32,500 nucleotides of DNA from Cryptococcus deneoformans JEC21 (taxonomy: Eukaryota > Basidiomycota > Tremellomycetes > Tremellales > Cryptococcaceae): assembly GCF_000091045.1 (NCBI RefSeq), contig NC_006680.1, positions 1-32,500 on the forward strand. The letters run 5' to 3'. Of the stretch, positions 21,984-32,500 are shown one piece after another; within the stretch, counting starts at the first letter, position 1; each line of letters starts with the position of its first letter. A program made the translations under genes and the position numbers. The notes beneath the pieces are model-generated. The model was not told where the DNA came from. It worked only from the letters and a program-made list of their open reading frames with translations, and made no database searches.

Positions 21984-23538
21984 GCTGAGAAGTTGTATTG
22001 AGTGAACTGGCTGTAAATGCAATAGTATGGGAACAGGTGGATTCTGGTGGAAGCGGTTAGTCTTATACAGCTGAATGCTGCTTCACGGGCGGAAGCTTGT
22101 GGGAACGACTTGGTCAGTGTCGGGCAGAATTGGAGCGATGCGGTCATACTTCCCTCGCAGATCCTACGGCACAAGCTGCGGAGAAGTTGATTCCGCCCTT
22201 TCTGGACCCTCCGATAACCGGTGGATAACCCTAATAAACCTTCAGGCACTTTCCCTTTTTGGTCATCTCTCCCTACTTTTTGAATCCGGCGTGTCAAAAA
22301 GATAAAGATAACCCACGGTTCCCGGCGCCGTCCGACGCTTCGTTATCTTAGTCCCTGTTCTTCCCGAGGGGTTCTAGGGTCTTTGTGCGAGCACGAGCGA
22401 AGACCGGAGAGGTAGATCTGCATAGTCGACTGATGTCGTAGAAAGGCATATTGGACGGGGTCAATTGAATGAAGCACCTGCCCCACAACCGTGAAGGTGC
22501 ATGCTGTTCAGAACAGCGCAACATGCAGGACCTTAAGCTTGTTCAAGCATCAAGCAATACCACGCAACAAGCAACATTACTGCATTGGCAAGGAAGAAAA
22601 ATGATCTAAGAAGACATACGACAGCCGCAAAAGCTTCCCCTTTTTCCCGTCCCATGGCCTGAGTGATGACCAATAATGCAATGGCTCCATCCATCGGTTT
22701 ATCCGTCCATCGGCAAAATTCGAGAGTCAAGAATCCAAATGTCGAGCATAGCAATGGCGGCCGTCGTCGTAGCCGTAAGGTCCCACATAGCAAAGGGGAC
22801 GGAAAAGGGAAAAGTGAATGGAAAATGGTCGGCGACCACCAAATATTATATTCCACCAGCTATCTGCCTGCATTCGTTCAGCATGGCCAGCATACGCCGT
22901 GCTACCTACAGTGATACCGCCGTCTTTCGTACCAATGCTACTTAGGCCTTTGTTTAATCTATCCACGCATCCTCTTCGTCGATTCGGGCCCCTTCATTTC
23001 CCTTAACCTTTGCCGCATACGTAACACAAAACGCAAAACCATACAAGGGCCAGCAAGGCAAATGCCGACGGCACGCAGCCCCCTCGGTAAACCGCCGGCT
23101 ACATCTTAAATAAATCGATCACCAACAACGTTCGTTCTGTTAATTACGAATTGCACTTCTTGTAGCGTACTAAACGCCGCCTTCTTAATACGTATATCGA
23201 TCGATACCCTTAAAAGAACAGCCAGACACATCAATGCCCTCTCTTTATTCATAGTAAAGCTTCTTGTATGATGCACACAACGAATGCGTTCTTATAACGT
23301 TTTCCAGTCAGACCTTCACCAAAGCAACAAGCGAAGACTAGAGGAGTTTGTGAAAGGCACCCTTCTTCTTTGAAAGACAAGCAACCAACGATAGTGAGCG
23401 CCCCATTAATTAATAAACTATACCCGGTGAATATGATTGAGAGCGGAGATGCATGGATGTATGATTACTTGTATAAGGGTCCAACAACAGAATGGTTCTA
23501 TAACCGTCGGTCTATCATTCTAGCGCTCGTTCAAAGTC
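21984..23538. other. Long 1.55-kb spacer upstream of phosphoketolase
   Basis: It lies between two minus-strand genes and holds the phosphoketolase promoter and the 3' UTR of the hydrolase gene. Several open frames of 80-110 codons overlap at 22530-22970 on both strands, none with convincing splice sites or family likeness. One minus-strand frame (22856-22533) ends in two hydrophobic stretches. A short gene or noncoding RNA here cannot be excluded. Confidence 0.4.
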
Positions 23539-25720
23539 CTACAACCCTTGCACCAGCCCCCCTTCTCCTTCATCGCTTTCTCCTTCCACCACTTCGCCCT
23601 CCTTCAATACCTTCCACCCAACCTTTTCAAATCCCGGTATCTTGTACTTTGGGTTAACAACCCATTCCCATCCTCCATCCGCGTTCAGTTCAACATCCGC
23701 ATCAATGTTCGACTTAAAATCCGCATTGCCATTTGCTTCTGCCCCCAGCTTCACATCTGCCCCCTTTGGACCGATTCTCGATCCAGCAACAATGTCCACG
23801 CGGGAATCAGGATCTTCATCGGGAGGGGAAAGATCTCGCGTGCAAGCTGAAATGAATTCCGAGACAGGCTTGAGAACCCAGCGCTGCTTGGACTTGGTTT
23901 TGTCGAAGAAAGGACCATCGAACCACCCGAGGTGGCCTATAGGGATTGCAAATCAGCCTCACTGCCAAAGAGAAATAAAATGGGGAAGAAGTAGAAACGA
24001 AAGACGAACCACCTCCGCCTGTGACAGCAGTGTAAATGTGTGACGAGGCCACAAATTCATCGAGAGGCAAAGCACCTATAGGAAAGGTGACGGGATTAGC
24101 CCATAGTTCACGCCTTACGGTTCCACAAAAAGACATACCTCCATCCACGACAGGATCGTCGAATGCATTGATAGCAAACAAAGGGCTAATATGGGGGAGC
24201 CACATCAGATCCATTTCAATTTGAGAGAGAAGACAAAATGAAAGATAACCAACTTACACCTTGACGTTCCTCAAAACGTGCGTCGAGCTCGCCCAATCAT
24301 AGTATTCCTTCGCACTAGGGAACGGCCATGCCCCAATCCCTCTCGGTCCGCCAATCTTGGAAACCAGCAAATCATCAATTCTCCTCAATCTCGATTGCGT
24401 CCCTTGGTTCTTCCTCTCTGCTTTGAGTTCCTCAATGTACTCCCTAATCGGGCTATCTGGCGCTTCAAATACGGCAGGATTTTGGTCAAAGGCTTTGAAA
24501 AAGAGCCGAAGAACATTCCTCCCAAGGGTAGAAGAATACACCCGAGCAGTGAACCAGTCGTTCTCGAGTTTGTGCGACATGGCTGTAAGATCCCAAGGAC
24601 AACCTAGGACGACGCCAGCAGAGAGGATTGAAGAATAACCGTACTCGCCCAGATAGCGGGAGATGATGGATGCTCCGAGGGAGAAGCCGATGCCGATAAG
24701 AGGGGAGGATGGATGGCGGTTGCGGATGAAATGGAGGGCAAGGGCGAGATCCATTGTGGTACCTGCAGAATACAATTGGCATGAGGTTACAGGGACACCT
24801 GCGCCTGCGATTTAGAATCATTAGTTTCTCGGTCTTAACATATGAAGAGGAAGCTACAGACAACCTCGAAACTGTAAATCCATTCGTCAACCACACGTAC
24901 ACATACATGGTATGAAACCAACTCACATTGACCACCACACCTCTTCCGCCCAAACCTCCGTCCTCCTTGGGTTTTGCCACCCACGCAAGGATATTCCTGA
25001 CATAACTTTCGTGGCTACCTCCAGTGAGACCGTGGCAGACTACAACTGTCGGTGCGTCGGCCGGAAGTCCATCGTGATTTTCAGGAGTGGCATCAATGCC
25101 CCTGATCTGGCCTTGAGCGAACATATGGCATAAAAGTGAAGGAACTTACAATGTCCCACCGTCGGGTAAGCGGAGATATGTACTAAGAATGACTGTCAGG
25201 GCCGCTTACGGCTGAAACAAAAATCGTGATATAACTAACCGAATGTAATGAACTTTATCGACTTTGGTGAAGTCACCAGCAGCTGTGAAAAGTGTTTGAA
25301 GGTGCCCGCTAAGGACACTATTTAGCCCATATACATCCGTCGCTCTGATCATGCCACTTACTTTGGAAGCCAAGCAGCAGGAGTAAACCTCCCCATCAAA
25401 CTCGGCACACTCTCATTAATCCACTCTGTCAGGTTCTTGTTCCCTTTGCCCGTCTTCGCACCTCCAGACCCTAAACTGCTCCTGAGCTTAACTATGCCAG
25501 GTTTGGAGGGTACGATTCGCACGATATCTCTCGCCCACCTCGCCATGCCTAAGGAACCGACGAGAGAGTAGACGCTATTGGAGATGTTCGAGAAAAGAGC
25601 GCCGAGGGTGTAGTAGTAGATTGCCGAGAGGATAGCTGAGAAGGTCGTCCCCTGAGCCTTGGTCGCTGCTGGATGTTCCTTGGATGGTTTGGATTTTTTA
25701 CTTTCCTTCAAGGACAGCAT
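23539..25720 (-). CDS. Alpha/beta hydrolase of the ABHD1/ABHD3/YheT family
   Basis: Nine minus-strand exons (25720-25362, 25317-25240, 25182-25150, 25101-24927, 24871-24862, 24804-24258, 24185-24139, 24075-24013, 23936-23539) give 569 residues. A hydrophobic N-terminal stretch (about 29-55) probably anchors the protein in a membrane. The hydrolase part begins SGHLQTLF and LPDGGTLGID, then VVCHGLTGGS (oxyanion region), NFRGCAG, and the nucleophile elbow GFSLG with S260. The acid D411 (AFDDPVV) and histidine H439 (TGGGHLGW) complete the triad. Yeast relatives Eht1, Eeb1 and Ymr210w make or cleave medium-chain esters or act on acylglycerols; the substrate here is unknown. The C-terminal 100 residues are acidic and family-variable. 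Exon 5 is only 10 nt and supplies most of the NFRGC motif. Confidence 0.92.
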
Positions 25721-27322
25721 GGAGAGGGTACGGAGTCGAGTGCCGATGAGTTATCGATATACCTGTCCCTTTCACACGGACTTTGACGGTTTGTTGGGAG
25801 CTAGAGTGAGTATGATCTACGTTCTAATGAATGTGAATTGTCGGGAAGGTAGCCAACGCTAGAGCTTGTGGTAAATCTATGTCAGTCGAACGAAGACGTT
25901 GAATTGAGGAGATGAGCAAGACAAAGCTCTGAACTTGAAAAAACATCAAGGCGATGACGCAGAGGCGGGCTGGCGTTTGCCCGATTTCGGTGAATGGCCA
26001 TAAGCGGCTATGTCCGCCTTCGGTGAAACTTGGGACCAGGACCCAGGCACACTGTCCACTTGCCCAACGGTTCCTATGTTCCTAGACGCCATCTGTTGCT
26101 GGTGGGAAGAATGCACGGATCACATAAGCCTGCGATGGATGGAAAGGATAGTTCTCGTCTAGCATTCTCAGCTAAAAACGTCTTTTGCACCAACTAAACC
26201 GCGCATTGCCCCTTCTGCGGGTTCGTCCCAATCAACTGAGGTGCGAATCTTTCCATTGCGGCCGTTCTTCGCATATCCCCTATCGACGTTCAATTTACGA
26301 ATGCTCTAACTCAGTCATCCTCCCTCTCACCTTGCAAATTGCACGGTACTCGAGCATCCCAATCTCCAAAAAACACACATACCACCCATAAAAAGTCATT
26401 GCACCTGAAGGGCATGCACTTATTATTATACGCTATACGCAAATCACGGAAGGCTCGCCCAATATGCCAAACTTGACGACAGATGATGATCAAAGACACC
26501 ATCTGCCGGGCCTGGATCAGCGGCTCGAGGGCTAGGGCATGAGGGGGGAAAGTTATGTCAGGGCTTTCAGGGACGCGGTCAAAGAGCTTGGGAGGGCGAG
26601 GGACGACGAGTGACGATAGCCGGAGACGAGGGAGAAGTAAAGACTGTCGTCACATCGCGCCTTTGAAGGACTTGATTGACAAAGCAACAACAACATCAGA
26701 CAACGTGCATCTGTGTTTCAGTGGACATGAGCGCTTCCGGTGGAAATAGAGATCGACATCCTTAAACAAGCGTGAGCCCAGGAGCTTCCCTACGAGAAGC
26801 ATCTTTGAAGCTCGTGCAGTCGAGCACCATGTATCGGGTGTGTTTGATATCGTGACTGCGTTCCATAAGAATTCGAGGCCTTTGTTAACATCTGCTGCTG
26901 GACAGATAGCTTGATAAGCGACGACCACCTTCGTTCATTTTCTTTTCCCTTCGGCCCACCCCTCCCTCTCCTGAGCAGTGCTCTTCGCTATCCATCCCTC
27001 ATATCGGCCTGCCCGCCCAAAGGCTTACCTTCCGTTTATACCGATTCATTCTTTCTTTGACCCCTTTGTCTTGGGAGCTGTCCGATCTTGAGCTTCATTT
27101 TCACATCCAGGCTATGGTACACTGTGCATCAGACTCATAAGGTCAGTTACTGAAGCTCAGGACGAGATTCAGATATCACTGTTTTATCATCCTTTGGTGT
27201 TCAAAATATCCGCATCACACTAAAGAAGCCTTTGCCTCTCCTTTATTCTCCAGCCTAGGTAATGTCAAATCTGGAATGGGTTGTCTAATATATGACCTTG
27301 ACTGTGCGCAAGCGCTCTCGTG
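25721..27322. other. Divergent spacer of hydrolase and homeodomain genes
   Basis: This 1.6-kb stretch between divergent genes holds both promoters. The right third is CT-rich (26930-27060), as in a long leader. Small upstream frames occur (for example an 8-codon frame starting at the ATG near 27115), and a possible leader intron spans 27259-27312. The few longer open frames (such as 26928-26650 minus, without ATG) have no family likeness. Confidence 0.45.
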
Positions 27323-27462
27323 ATGTGCGAGTGGCTATATTCTGCCGGCTGTTCTTTCAGTTGTCCAACTGTAAGTGCTTTTACCTCTCGGGTAGACCTC
27401 AATATGGTCGTGGCTGACAATGAATCCAGTATTGTCACTCTTTGTCCCTATCTGTCGTTTGA
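27323..27462 (+). CDS. Upstream ORF in the homeodomain gene leader, split by an intron
   Basis: An ATG at 27323 (G at -3) begins MCEWLYSAGCSFSCPT and meets a good intron at 27371-27429 (GTAAGT donor, GCTGAC branch site, CCAG acceptor, 59 nt). When spliced, the frame continues YCHSLSLSVV and stops at 27460-27462, giving 26 residues, 61 bases before the main ATG. If the intron is retained, the same ATG is in frame with the homeodomain ORF and adds 67 residues to its N-terminus. It depends on transcription starting upstream of 27323, which I cannot see. Confidence 0.45.
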
Positions 27463-27523
27463 AGTATATTCCGACTCGCCGCTTGCAACCATCTGTCATC
27501 CGAGTGCAAGTAGTCTTCGCAAA

Positions 27524-30139
27524 ATGGTCGACCTATCTGCGCTTTCTATCCCCCAATTCTCCTCCTTAAGCCCTTCGGACGGCTTCTCACCTTTGAAGCA
27601 TGCTTTTGGTCCTTCCCGACCACTCAGCATCGCACCATCTGATTCTTCATCAGAGCCTTTAACGGTATCTCCGGCAGGGACCAAAACTTCCTGGGCGCTT
27701 ATCTCTTACTCATCTTGTTGTCCCGATAACTCGCAAGATATCATCGACCGTTCTCCCTTTCCCACTTCTACAAATTTTACCAGTTCCTTCTCTATGTCTC
27801 AATCGCAGCAAAATAATGATACATACTCGTACCGTATGACACCTAATACTGGCACCAGCCAGTGGTCTCAATCACCAACCGCAGACAACTCATTCATCTC
27901 CTCACCTTTGACAAAGAGCATAGCCTTTCAAAACGGTCTGACAGGCATTTCTCCCATGTTTGCGACTTTCAATACCACTTCTATCCCCAATGCAAGTTAC
28001 CCTACAGCCGCCCATCCTATTAATCCTTCTTGCCCCATGCCAGTTCGAGGCTACTCTGCAAGCTCCGCCGTGCATTCGCCTAACCGGCGTCGGTCCTCCA
28101 CACTCGTCACCCTTTCTTCGCCATCACCAATGACGCCTCCATTCAACCACTACCCCTACCCTCCTCTACACATCTCTTACCCAAGCACGCCATCCTCCGT
28201 TTCAGCGAGAAATCTCTTCCGGCAACCATCAATACCGGCGTTTTCGGAGAACAAGAGGATATTTCATCCTTCCCCAGCGGGGAAAACGCCTGCTACTGGA
28301 GCAAAACTGACCCAATTGCCTTACGAGCATGGATATGAAGGAGGGTCTCAATTTGGATCTGGAAATATGCTTGGAGGAATGGGCATGAATATGGAAACTG
28401 GTAATCCTTTAAGTCTCAATATGTTCCCACAGATGAATACAGGCTTTCGTCCAGGGAATGGACAAGAATTCAAGTTGCCGAGGTTTAAACCTACAAAGGA
28501 GCAGTTGGAAATCCTCATCAAATCGTATGAAGAGAACAAGTGAGTTAAGCTCTCGATTTTGTGAACGAAACTGGGTTTCTAATAAGGTGGTAGAACTCCA
28601 GACGGTCCAACTCGGGAAGCACTTGCAAAAAAGCTTGGCCCGGACGTGCGTCCCAAAACTCTGCAGATTTGGTTCCAAAATCGGTAAGCACATTCATCAC
28701 CTTGTATTCTGAATCCGAAACTTACATCTTTCAATAGTCGTTCAAAATCTCGCGCGAAGGAGCGCGATGCGGCCAATATTCCAAAACCTTTACAAACCAA
28801 CAGTCCGACCATCAAGCCGTCTGCGCAGGGACACGAGAAGGGTAAAAGTGGACCAACAAGATCAACTAGCGGGGGGCCGGGTGAAATGAAACAAGGAGGG
28901 GTTAATATAGAGCGTTTAAACAGCCTTATCCATGATGATGATCGTAGGTTTTATTATAATGCGATTGCCGGCAGCTGATCAAGATGATGTTCTCAGCGAG
29001 CTTGTCCATCCTCCCCATCACTGTGCTTTCGATTGCCAAGTGGACTAGGTTCCTCACCCCTGGAACAGGCAATATATGCCCCGACCTAGCTGCTTCTATC
29101 CGTTTCCGTTCAGCCTCCACTCCTTCCCATCCCTCCCCTCTCTTACCCACGCTGCACCTCTACGTCCTCCACACTACCATCTTTCGTATCGACATTCCCC
29201 TGTCCGCCTCTGTCATCTCCAATCTCCAAGCGACGAATAACCCATCAGTCATTACAGATGCAGTGGCTGTGCGATTCGAACTTGGACGAGGTCAAGTAAG
29301 ATTTGCGTGTTGGATAGATGAAGAAGGCGCGGGATGGAAGGAAGTCGGTGATTTTACGGGAGGCGAAGCTGGAGCCGGGGGTAGAGTCGAGTTGACCGGA
29401 CCGGCCTCTGTGAGCATCACATCTGCTGCTTTTGAAATAAATAAGAGCTTACTCCGTCCCACGACAACAGATATTACTACCAGCCTTTTCTACAGTCCAA
29501 CAACTCCTCACGAATACCGCCTATCCAACTCCTATTTCCAGTTTCCTCATCTCCGGGCCCATCTCTATCCACCCAAAGCCTATCAATGCCTTGCATCTCC
29601 CCACCAATGCCAACACTCAGTCTCACTCCAATCCAACCTCAACCCCACCTTCCTTTTCCTCACCTCCCAACCTTACCGCCACGCCGCCCCTTCCACTTTC
29701 AAGTGTCAGCGTCGATACAGACATGATGTCCCGCTCCCATCAAGGGCAACAAGCTGCTACACTAGCTCCAGCAGGACATCAGAGACAGCGGTCCTTCTCA
29801 CAACCGATCTTTCCGACATCTGCATTGATCAGCGGTATGATGCCCATTGACACGAGCTTATCGAGTACTGCACCAATTGATAAAACTACCAGGGACTCTC
29901 TCACGATGCGTCCGTCGGTCAATACAACATTGCAGGCTAGTGCACAGAGCAGCTTTGAACCCTCACCCGTTTCGTTCATCGGGAATAGCGGCCATAGTCA
30001 AACCCCTGTAACAGGCTCGTTCAATGGGAACGCAACAGTTCTAGGGACCGACCAGCTCTGGGAGTCTCCAGGCGGTCTTTCGGACAGCACAAGCCTGACA
30101 TTAAACATCAACGAATTCGAGTTGGTTGAAAAAAAATAA
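27524..30139 (+). CDS. Homeodomain transcription regulator
   Basis: Five exons (27524-28539, 28594-28683, 28738-28943, 28997-29409, 29471-30139) give 797 residues. The ATG at 27524 has a strong context (AAAATGG). The first 300 residues are Ser/Pro/Thr/Asn-rich and likely disordered. The homeodomain spans about 320-380: RFKPTKEQLEILIKSYEEN, a LAKKLGPDVRPKTLQ turn, and recognition helix IWFQNRRSKSRAKE with Q367 and N368 at homeodomain positions 50 and 51. It is thus a Q50 type, TAAT-binding by family knowledge, and resembles the Pho2/Phx1-like fungal class more than the mating-type proteins. A conserved-looking region of about 130 residues follows (TVLSIAKWTRFLTPG, then VRFELGRGQVRFACWID), with a Ser/Pro-rich tail ending NINEFELVEKK. 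The acceptor of intron 3 (28996) was chosen because the nearer AG (28983) leads to an early stop. It is probably one of the numbered Hob homeobox genes of Cryptococcus; I cannot say which. Confidence 0.9.
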
Positions 30140-31099
30140 CATGAAGATGGGTACCCCGGCTTCTATGGCTTCTTCCGCAGAAGGGCAAAGTACCATTAAG
30201 CAGAAAGATTCGTAGGCACCTGATGACATTGACTTCAACCGAACACTGCTTAGAGGAAAAAAATCGGGCGGCTCTGTTAATTACCATGTCGTTATATATT
30301 TGTTCATTTCAGCATCTTTCAAAAAGAGTTTGTAAGGCTAATACTGTCTCTATACCAAGTTATTGTGATATTTCTTGGATATGCTTGATGTATCTTATTT
30401 TTGCATGGCAGGAGATGAAAATGCACCGAGTATTAGTTAAGTGACCGGAGAGGTAAACCTCGACGGCTTTACCGGCCACTCCCATCATTCACCCTCTTTT
30501 ACAACCCCTGTCACCCAAACTCTTCATTTCGTACTCTGCGGACAGTCAAGAGAATTTCCATCGACAGAAGGGGGGAGGCCATAATCATTCATTTATTTGT
30601 ATCTGAATCACATGTATGGTTTTTAATGTATCGTTCTTGTCGCTTTCAATCTTATTATTTGAACGTTGAGTCTTATGATTTTGAATCAAGAAACAAAAAC
30701 GGATCGCGATTAAACTTCCCATTCATATAAATATGCTATTACTCAACCCCCCCAACTGGATAATATACACATTGCTCATCCCAAACCCGTTCATTTCAAA
30801 CTATATGCACCAAAAAAAGCCCCAAAGTCACATCGACGCTAGCTAAAGTACTCCTTCAGCCCCAACAGGCTCTTTCTTCTCTTTTTTTCTTTTCCCCATC
30901 TCGCCTCTACCTCCTTCTTTGGCTCCTCCCCTTCCTTCCGCGTACCGATCGCTTCTCAAGCCTACCCCTGCCCTTCCTAGCACCCAACGTCTATCAATTT
31001 TACTCACGACACCTCCCAACCCGCTCTACAAGATCAAACGTCCCCTGTTCTAAAACCCGGCGCATACGCGCTTTTTTTTTTTTCTTTTCTCTATGCTTC
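30140..31099. other. Long convergent spacer, no gene seen
   Basis: This 960-base stretch separates two convergent stop codons. It is AT-rich up to about 30780 and strongly CT-rich from 30850 to 31100. It should hold both 3' UTRs. No credible open frame or RNA gene is visible. Confidence 0.5.
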
Positions 31100-32500
31100 T
31101 TACTGCACCCTCTTATAGAACAGCAAGTACGCACACCTCTCCCTCCCACCGACCGACCCGGTTTCCCCACCCTTGGCTTGGTCCAGGGAGACAACCACAT
31201 CTTCTTCTCGCACTTCACGTACATTTTCGTCATCAAAGTGGAGCCACCTGGATGCTATTGTCGTTGATGATGGTGGTGGTGGTAATGACGATGATGTTCC
31301 CGCGGGGCTTTGAATAGAGGTGGACGATGTGGAGCTGGAAGAAGAAGAAGAGGGACGAGCAACGGAAACGGTGTAATGTCCTCCTGAAGCTGAAGAACCG
31401 TGGTGGTAGACTACACCGAAGAGGGCGTATTTTATAGAGGTCGATGTCCGCCTTGCGGGGGATATTATTTCTAGTCACCCGAACAAACGCTGTCAGACCA
31501 CGAGACAAAAAAACAAAAAAAAAAAAAACAACAACTCACCGTTAGGGATCGCCAAGTCTACACCATACGCCACCGCCTTACTCCTCTTCACCACACCACC
31601 TTCCTCTGTATCATACACAAACCTCTTCAAATGACAAATCAAAACCTTTGGCCAAGTCTCCACATACACCGTCTTGGTCGCATCCACTTCCCCACCTTTA
31701 GCCGCCGAATATACTCCATGTATAATCTCAGGTGTGGAGATCGCACGGAGGGCGTCGGTGATGGACAAGATGGCAGGGCCGGTAATGTCGAGTTGGAGCG
31801 GTTGGTAAGGTTCGATGGTGACGCTATCTTTTTGACCGGGGGTATGGAGGATGGAACGGAGTTTACCGCCGAATAAACGTGAGACGGCCGACTCGCGGGA
31901 TTCGGTAGCGCGCACGACGTGCGTCTTTTGTTTCTTGCCGACTTCGAGCCAGCCAGAGGATGAGTCGGCGTTGCCGTTGATGCCGGCGCCGGCGCGGGGG
32001 GAAACGGGCCGTTCGACTTGTCGACTAGAAGAGTCGCTGGGTTGACCGTTGGGCATAGATGAAGAAGTGGTGGATGTTTGTGAGAGGAGGTAGATGATTT
32101 CTTCGTGTAAAGTGTTGAGGAAGAATCCGAGATACTCTTCAGCATCTTCTTGGTAACCTCTCTGTGTTTATCAAATAAGTAAATAAAAATGTTATCAGTC
32201 AAACGTTTTTCATAGCACTGGCGAGATTTGGATTTAGACGTCGACTCACGCGCATAGAGTCAAACCTCTTATTCTCCTTCATAGCATCATACACATTCTC
32301 CGGGATAAACGCCTCTTTCCTCGAATCCTTGTCCTTTCCTTTCCCCTTGGGTGTTGACGTTGTTGATGTTGATGATTCGGGTGATGAGACAAACTCTCGC
32401 AAAAAGATGATCCTATAATCGTCGCATTGTCAGCCCGCGCCTTGTGTTTTTTGGGGGAGACGAGAAGACGAGACTTACATCGCCTCTAATAACGGAGTCT
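31100..32500 (-). CDS. Ubp3/USP10-like ubiquitin-specific protease, C-terminal part (runs off the window)
   Basis: Four minus-strand exons are present (32500-32479 partial, 32412-32250, 32161-31540, 31470-31100). The 5' part lies beyond the right edge, so the catalytic cysteine box is not in the window. Seen in order: TPLLEAMIIFLREF, RFDSMRRGYQEDAEEYLGFF, a Ser-rich insert, SRLFGGKLRSILHTPGQKDS, TIEPYQPLQLDI, VLICHLKRFVYD, then the histidine box YALFGVVYHHG...GGHYTV and WLHFDDENV. Spacing and wording fit the Ubp3/USP10 family, deubiquitinases that in yeast work with Bre5 in vesicle traffic and ribophagy and in mammals with G3BP. A Ser run and a Pro run sit between the histidine box and the last strands. 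The intron at 31471-31539 is very T-rich on the coding strand. Confidence 0.93.

Noticed and set aside
22533..22856. Minus-strand open frame with hydrophobic C-terminus
   Set aside because: Plus-strand frames of similar length overlap it, there is no recognisable family, and no splice sites join it to other frames. It is kept only as a possibility within the spacer finding.
24855..24871. 7-nt version of the hydrolase microexon, with a GTTGTC donor
   Set aside because: It would give NFRGAG and lose the family cysteine. The 10-nt version with a GTCTGT donor restores NFRGCAG.
26650..26928. 92-codon minus-strand open frame
   Set aside because: It has no ATG start, no family likeness and no neighbouring exons.
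28984..29850. Separate plus-strand gene starting at 28984
   Set aside because: Its first part is exon 4 of the homeodomain gene read in the right frame, and the part after 29409 leaves the coding frame. The spliced model explains both halves.

Overview
The window reads as the left end of a chromosome from a basidiomycete yeast of the Cryptococcus type (Tremellomycetes). It opens on the C-rich strand of a TTAGGGGG telomere repeat, the unit known from Cryptococcus neoformans. Almost every gene is cut by many short GT-AG introns, mostly 50-70 nt. Several exons are under 25 nt, leaders are CT-rich, and the best-recognised proteins have clear fungal relatives. The genus is an inference; the fungal, intron-dense character is seen directly.

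Layout: (1) 1-277 is telomere repeat abutting the 3' end of a broken gene. (2) 905-7465 holds two plus-strand genes: a 1,144-residue protein with an ADF-homology domain at one end and a PH domain at the other, and an SR-type cyclophilin. (3) 8395-13831 holds two transporter genes facing each other: an ACS-family (allantoate/pantothenate-like) permease on plus and an Acr3/Arr3 arsenite efflux pump on minus. A four-copy CACGTG array lies in the Acr3 promoter. (4) 14404-16047 (minus) is a cysteine/histidine-rich protein carrying a C-terminal module that I recall from many uncharacterised basidiomycete proteins. (5) 17134-21983 holds a secreted GH32 invertase (plus) and a phosphoketolase (minus), meeting tail to tail. 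(6) 23539-25720 (minus) is an ABHD1/3-like alpha/beta hydrolase with a 10-nt microexon. (7) 27524-30139 (plus) is a homeodomain regulator with an upstream ORF whose fate depends on a leader intron. (8) 31100 to the right edge (minus) is the C-terminal part of a Ubp3/USP10-like deubiquitinase.

The genes do not form one cluster. Many fit a subtelomeric 'environment' set: import of small nutrients, arsenite export, sucrose hydrolysis outside the cell, and a phosphoketolase that turns sugar phosphates into acetyl phosphate. The cytoskeletal, cyclophilin and deubiquitinase genes are housekeeping-like and lie unusually close to the telomere.

The strongest candidates for new biology are: matching C-x3-C-x-C motifs at both ends of the arsenite pump; the helically spaced CACGTG array upstream of it; the leader intron of the homeodomain gene, whose retention would turn a 26-residue upstream ORF into a 67-residue N-terminal extension; and the gene cut off by the telomere. 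All exon maps were built by eye from splice signals, reading frame and family similarity. None is confirmed by transcript data.
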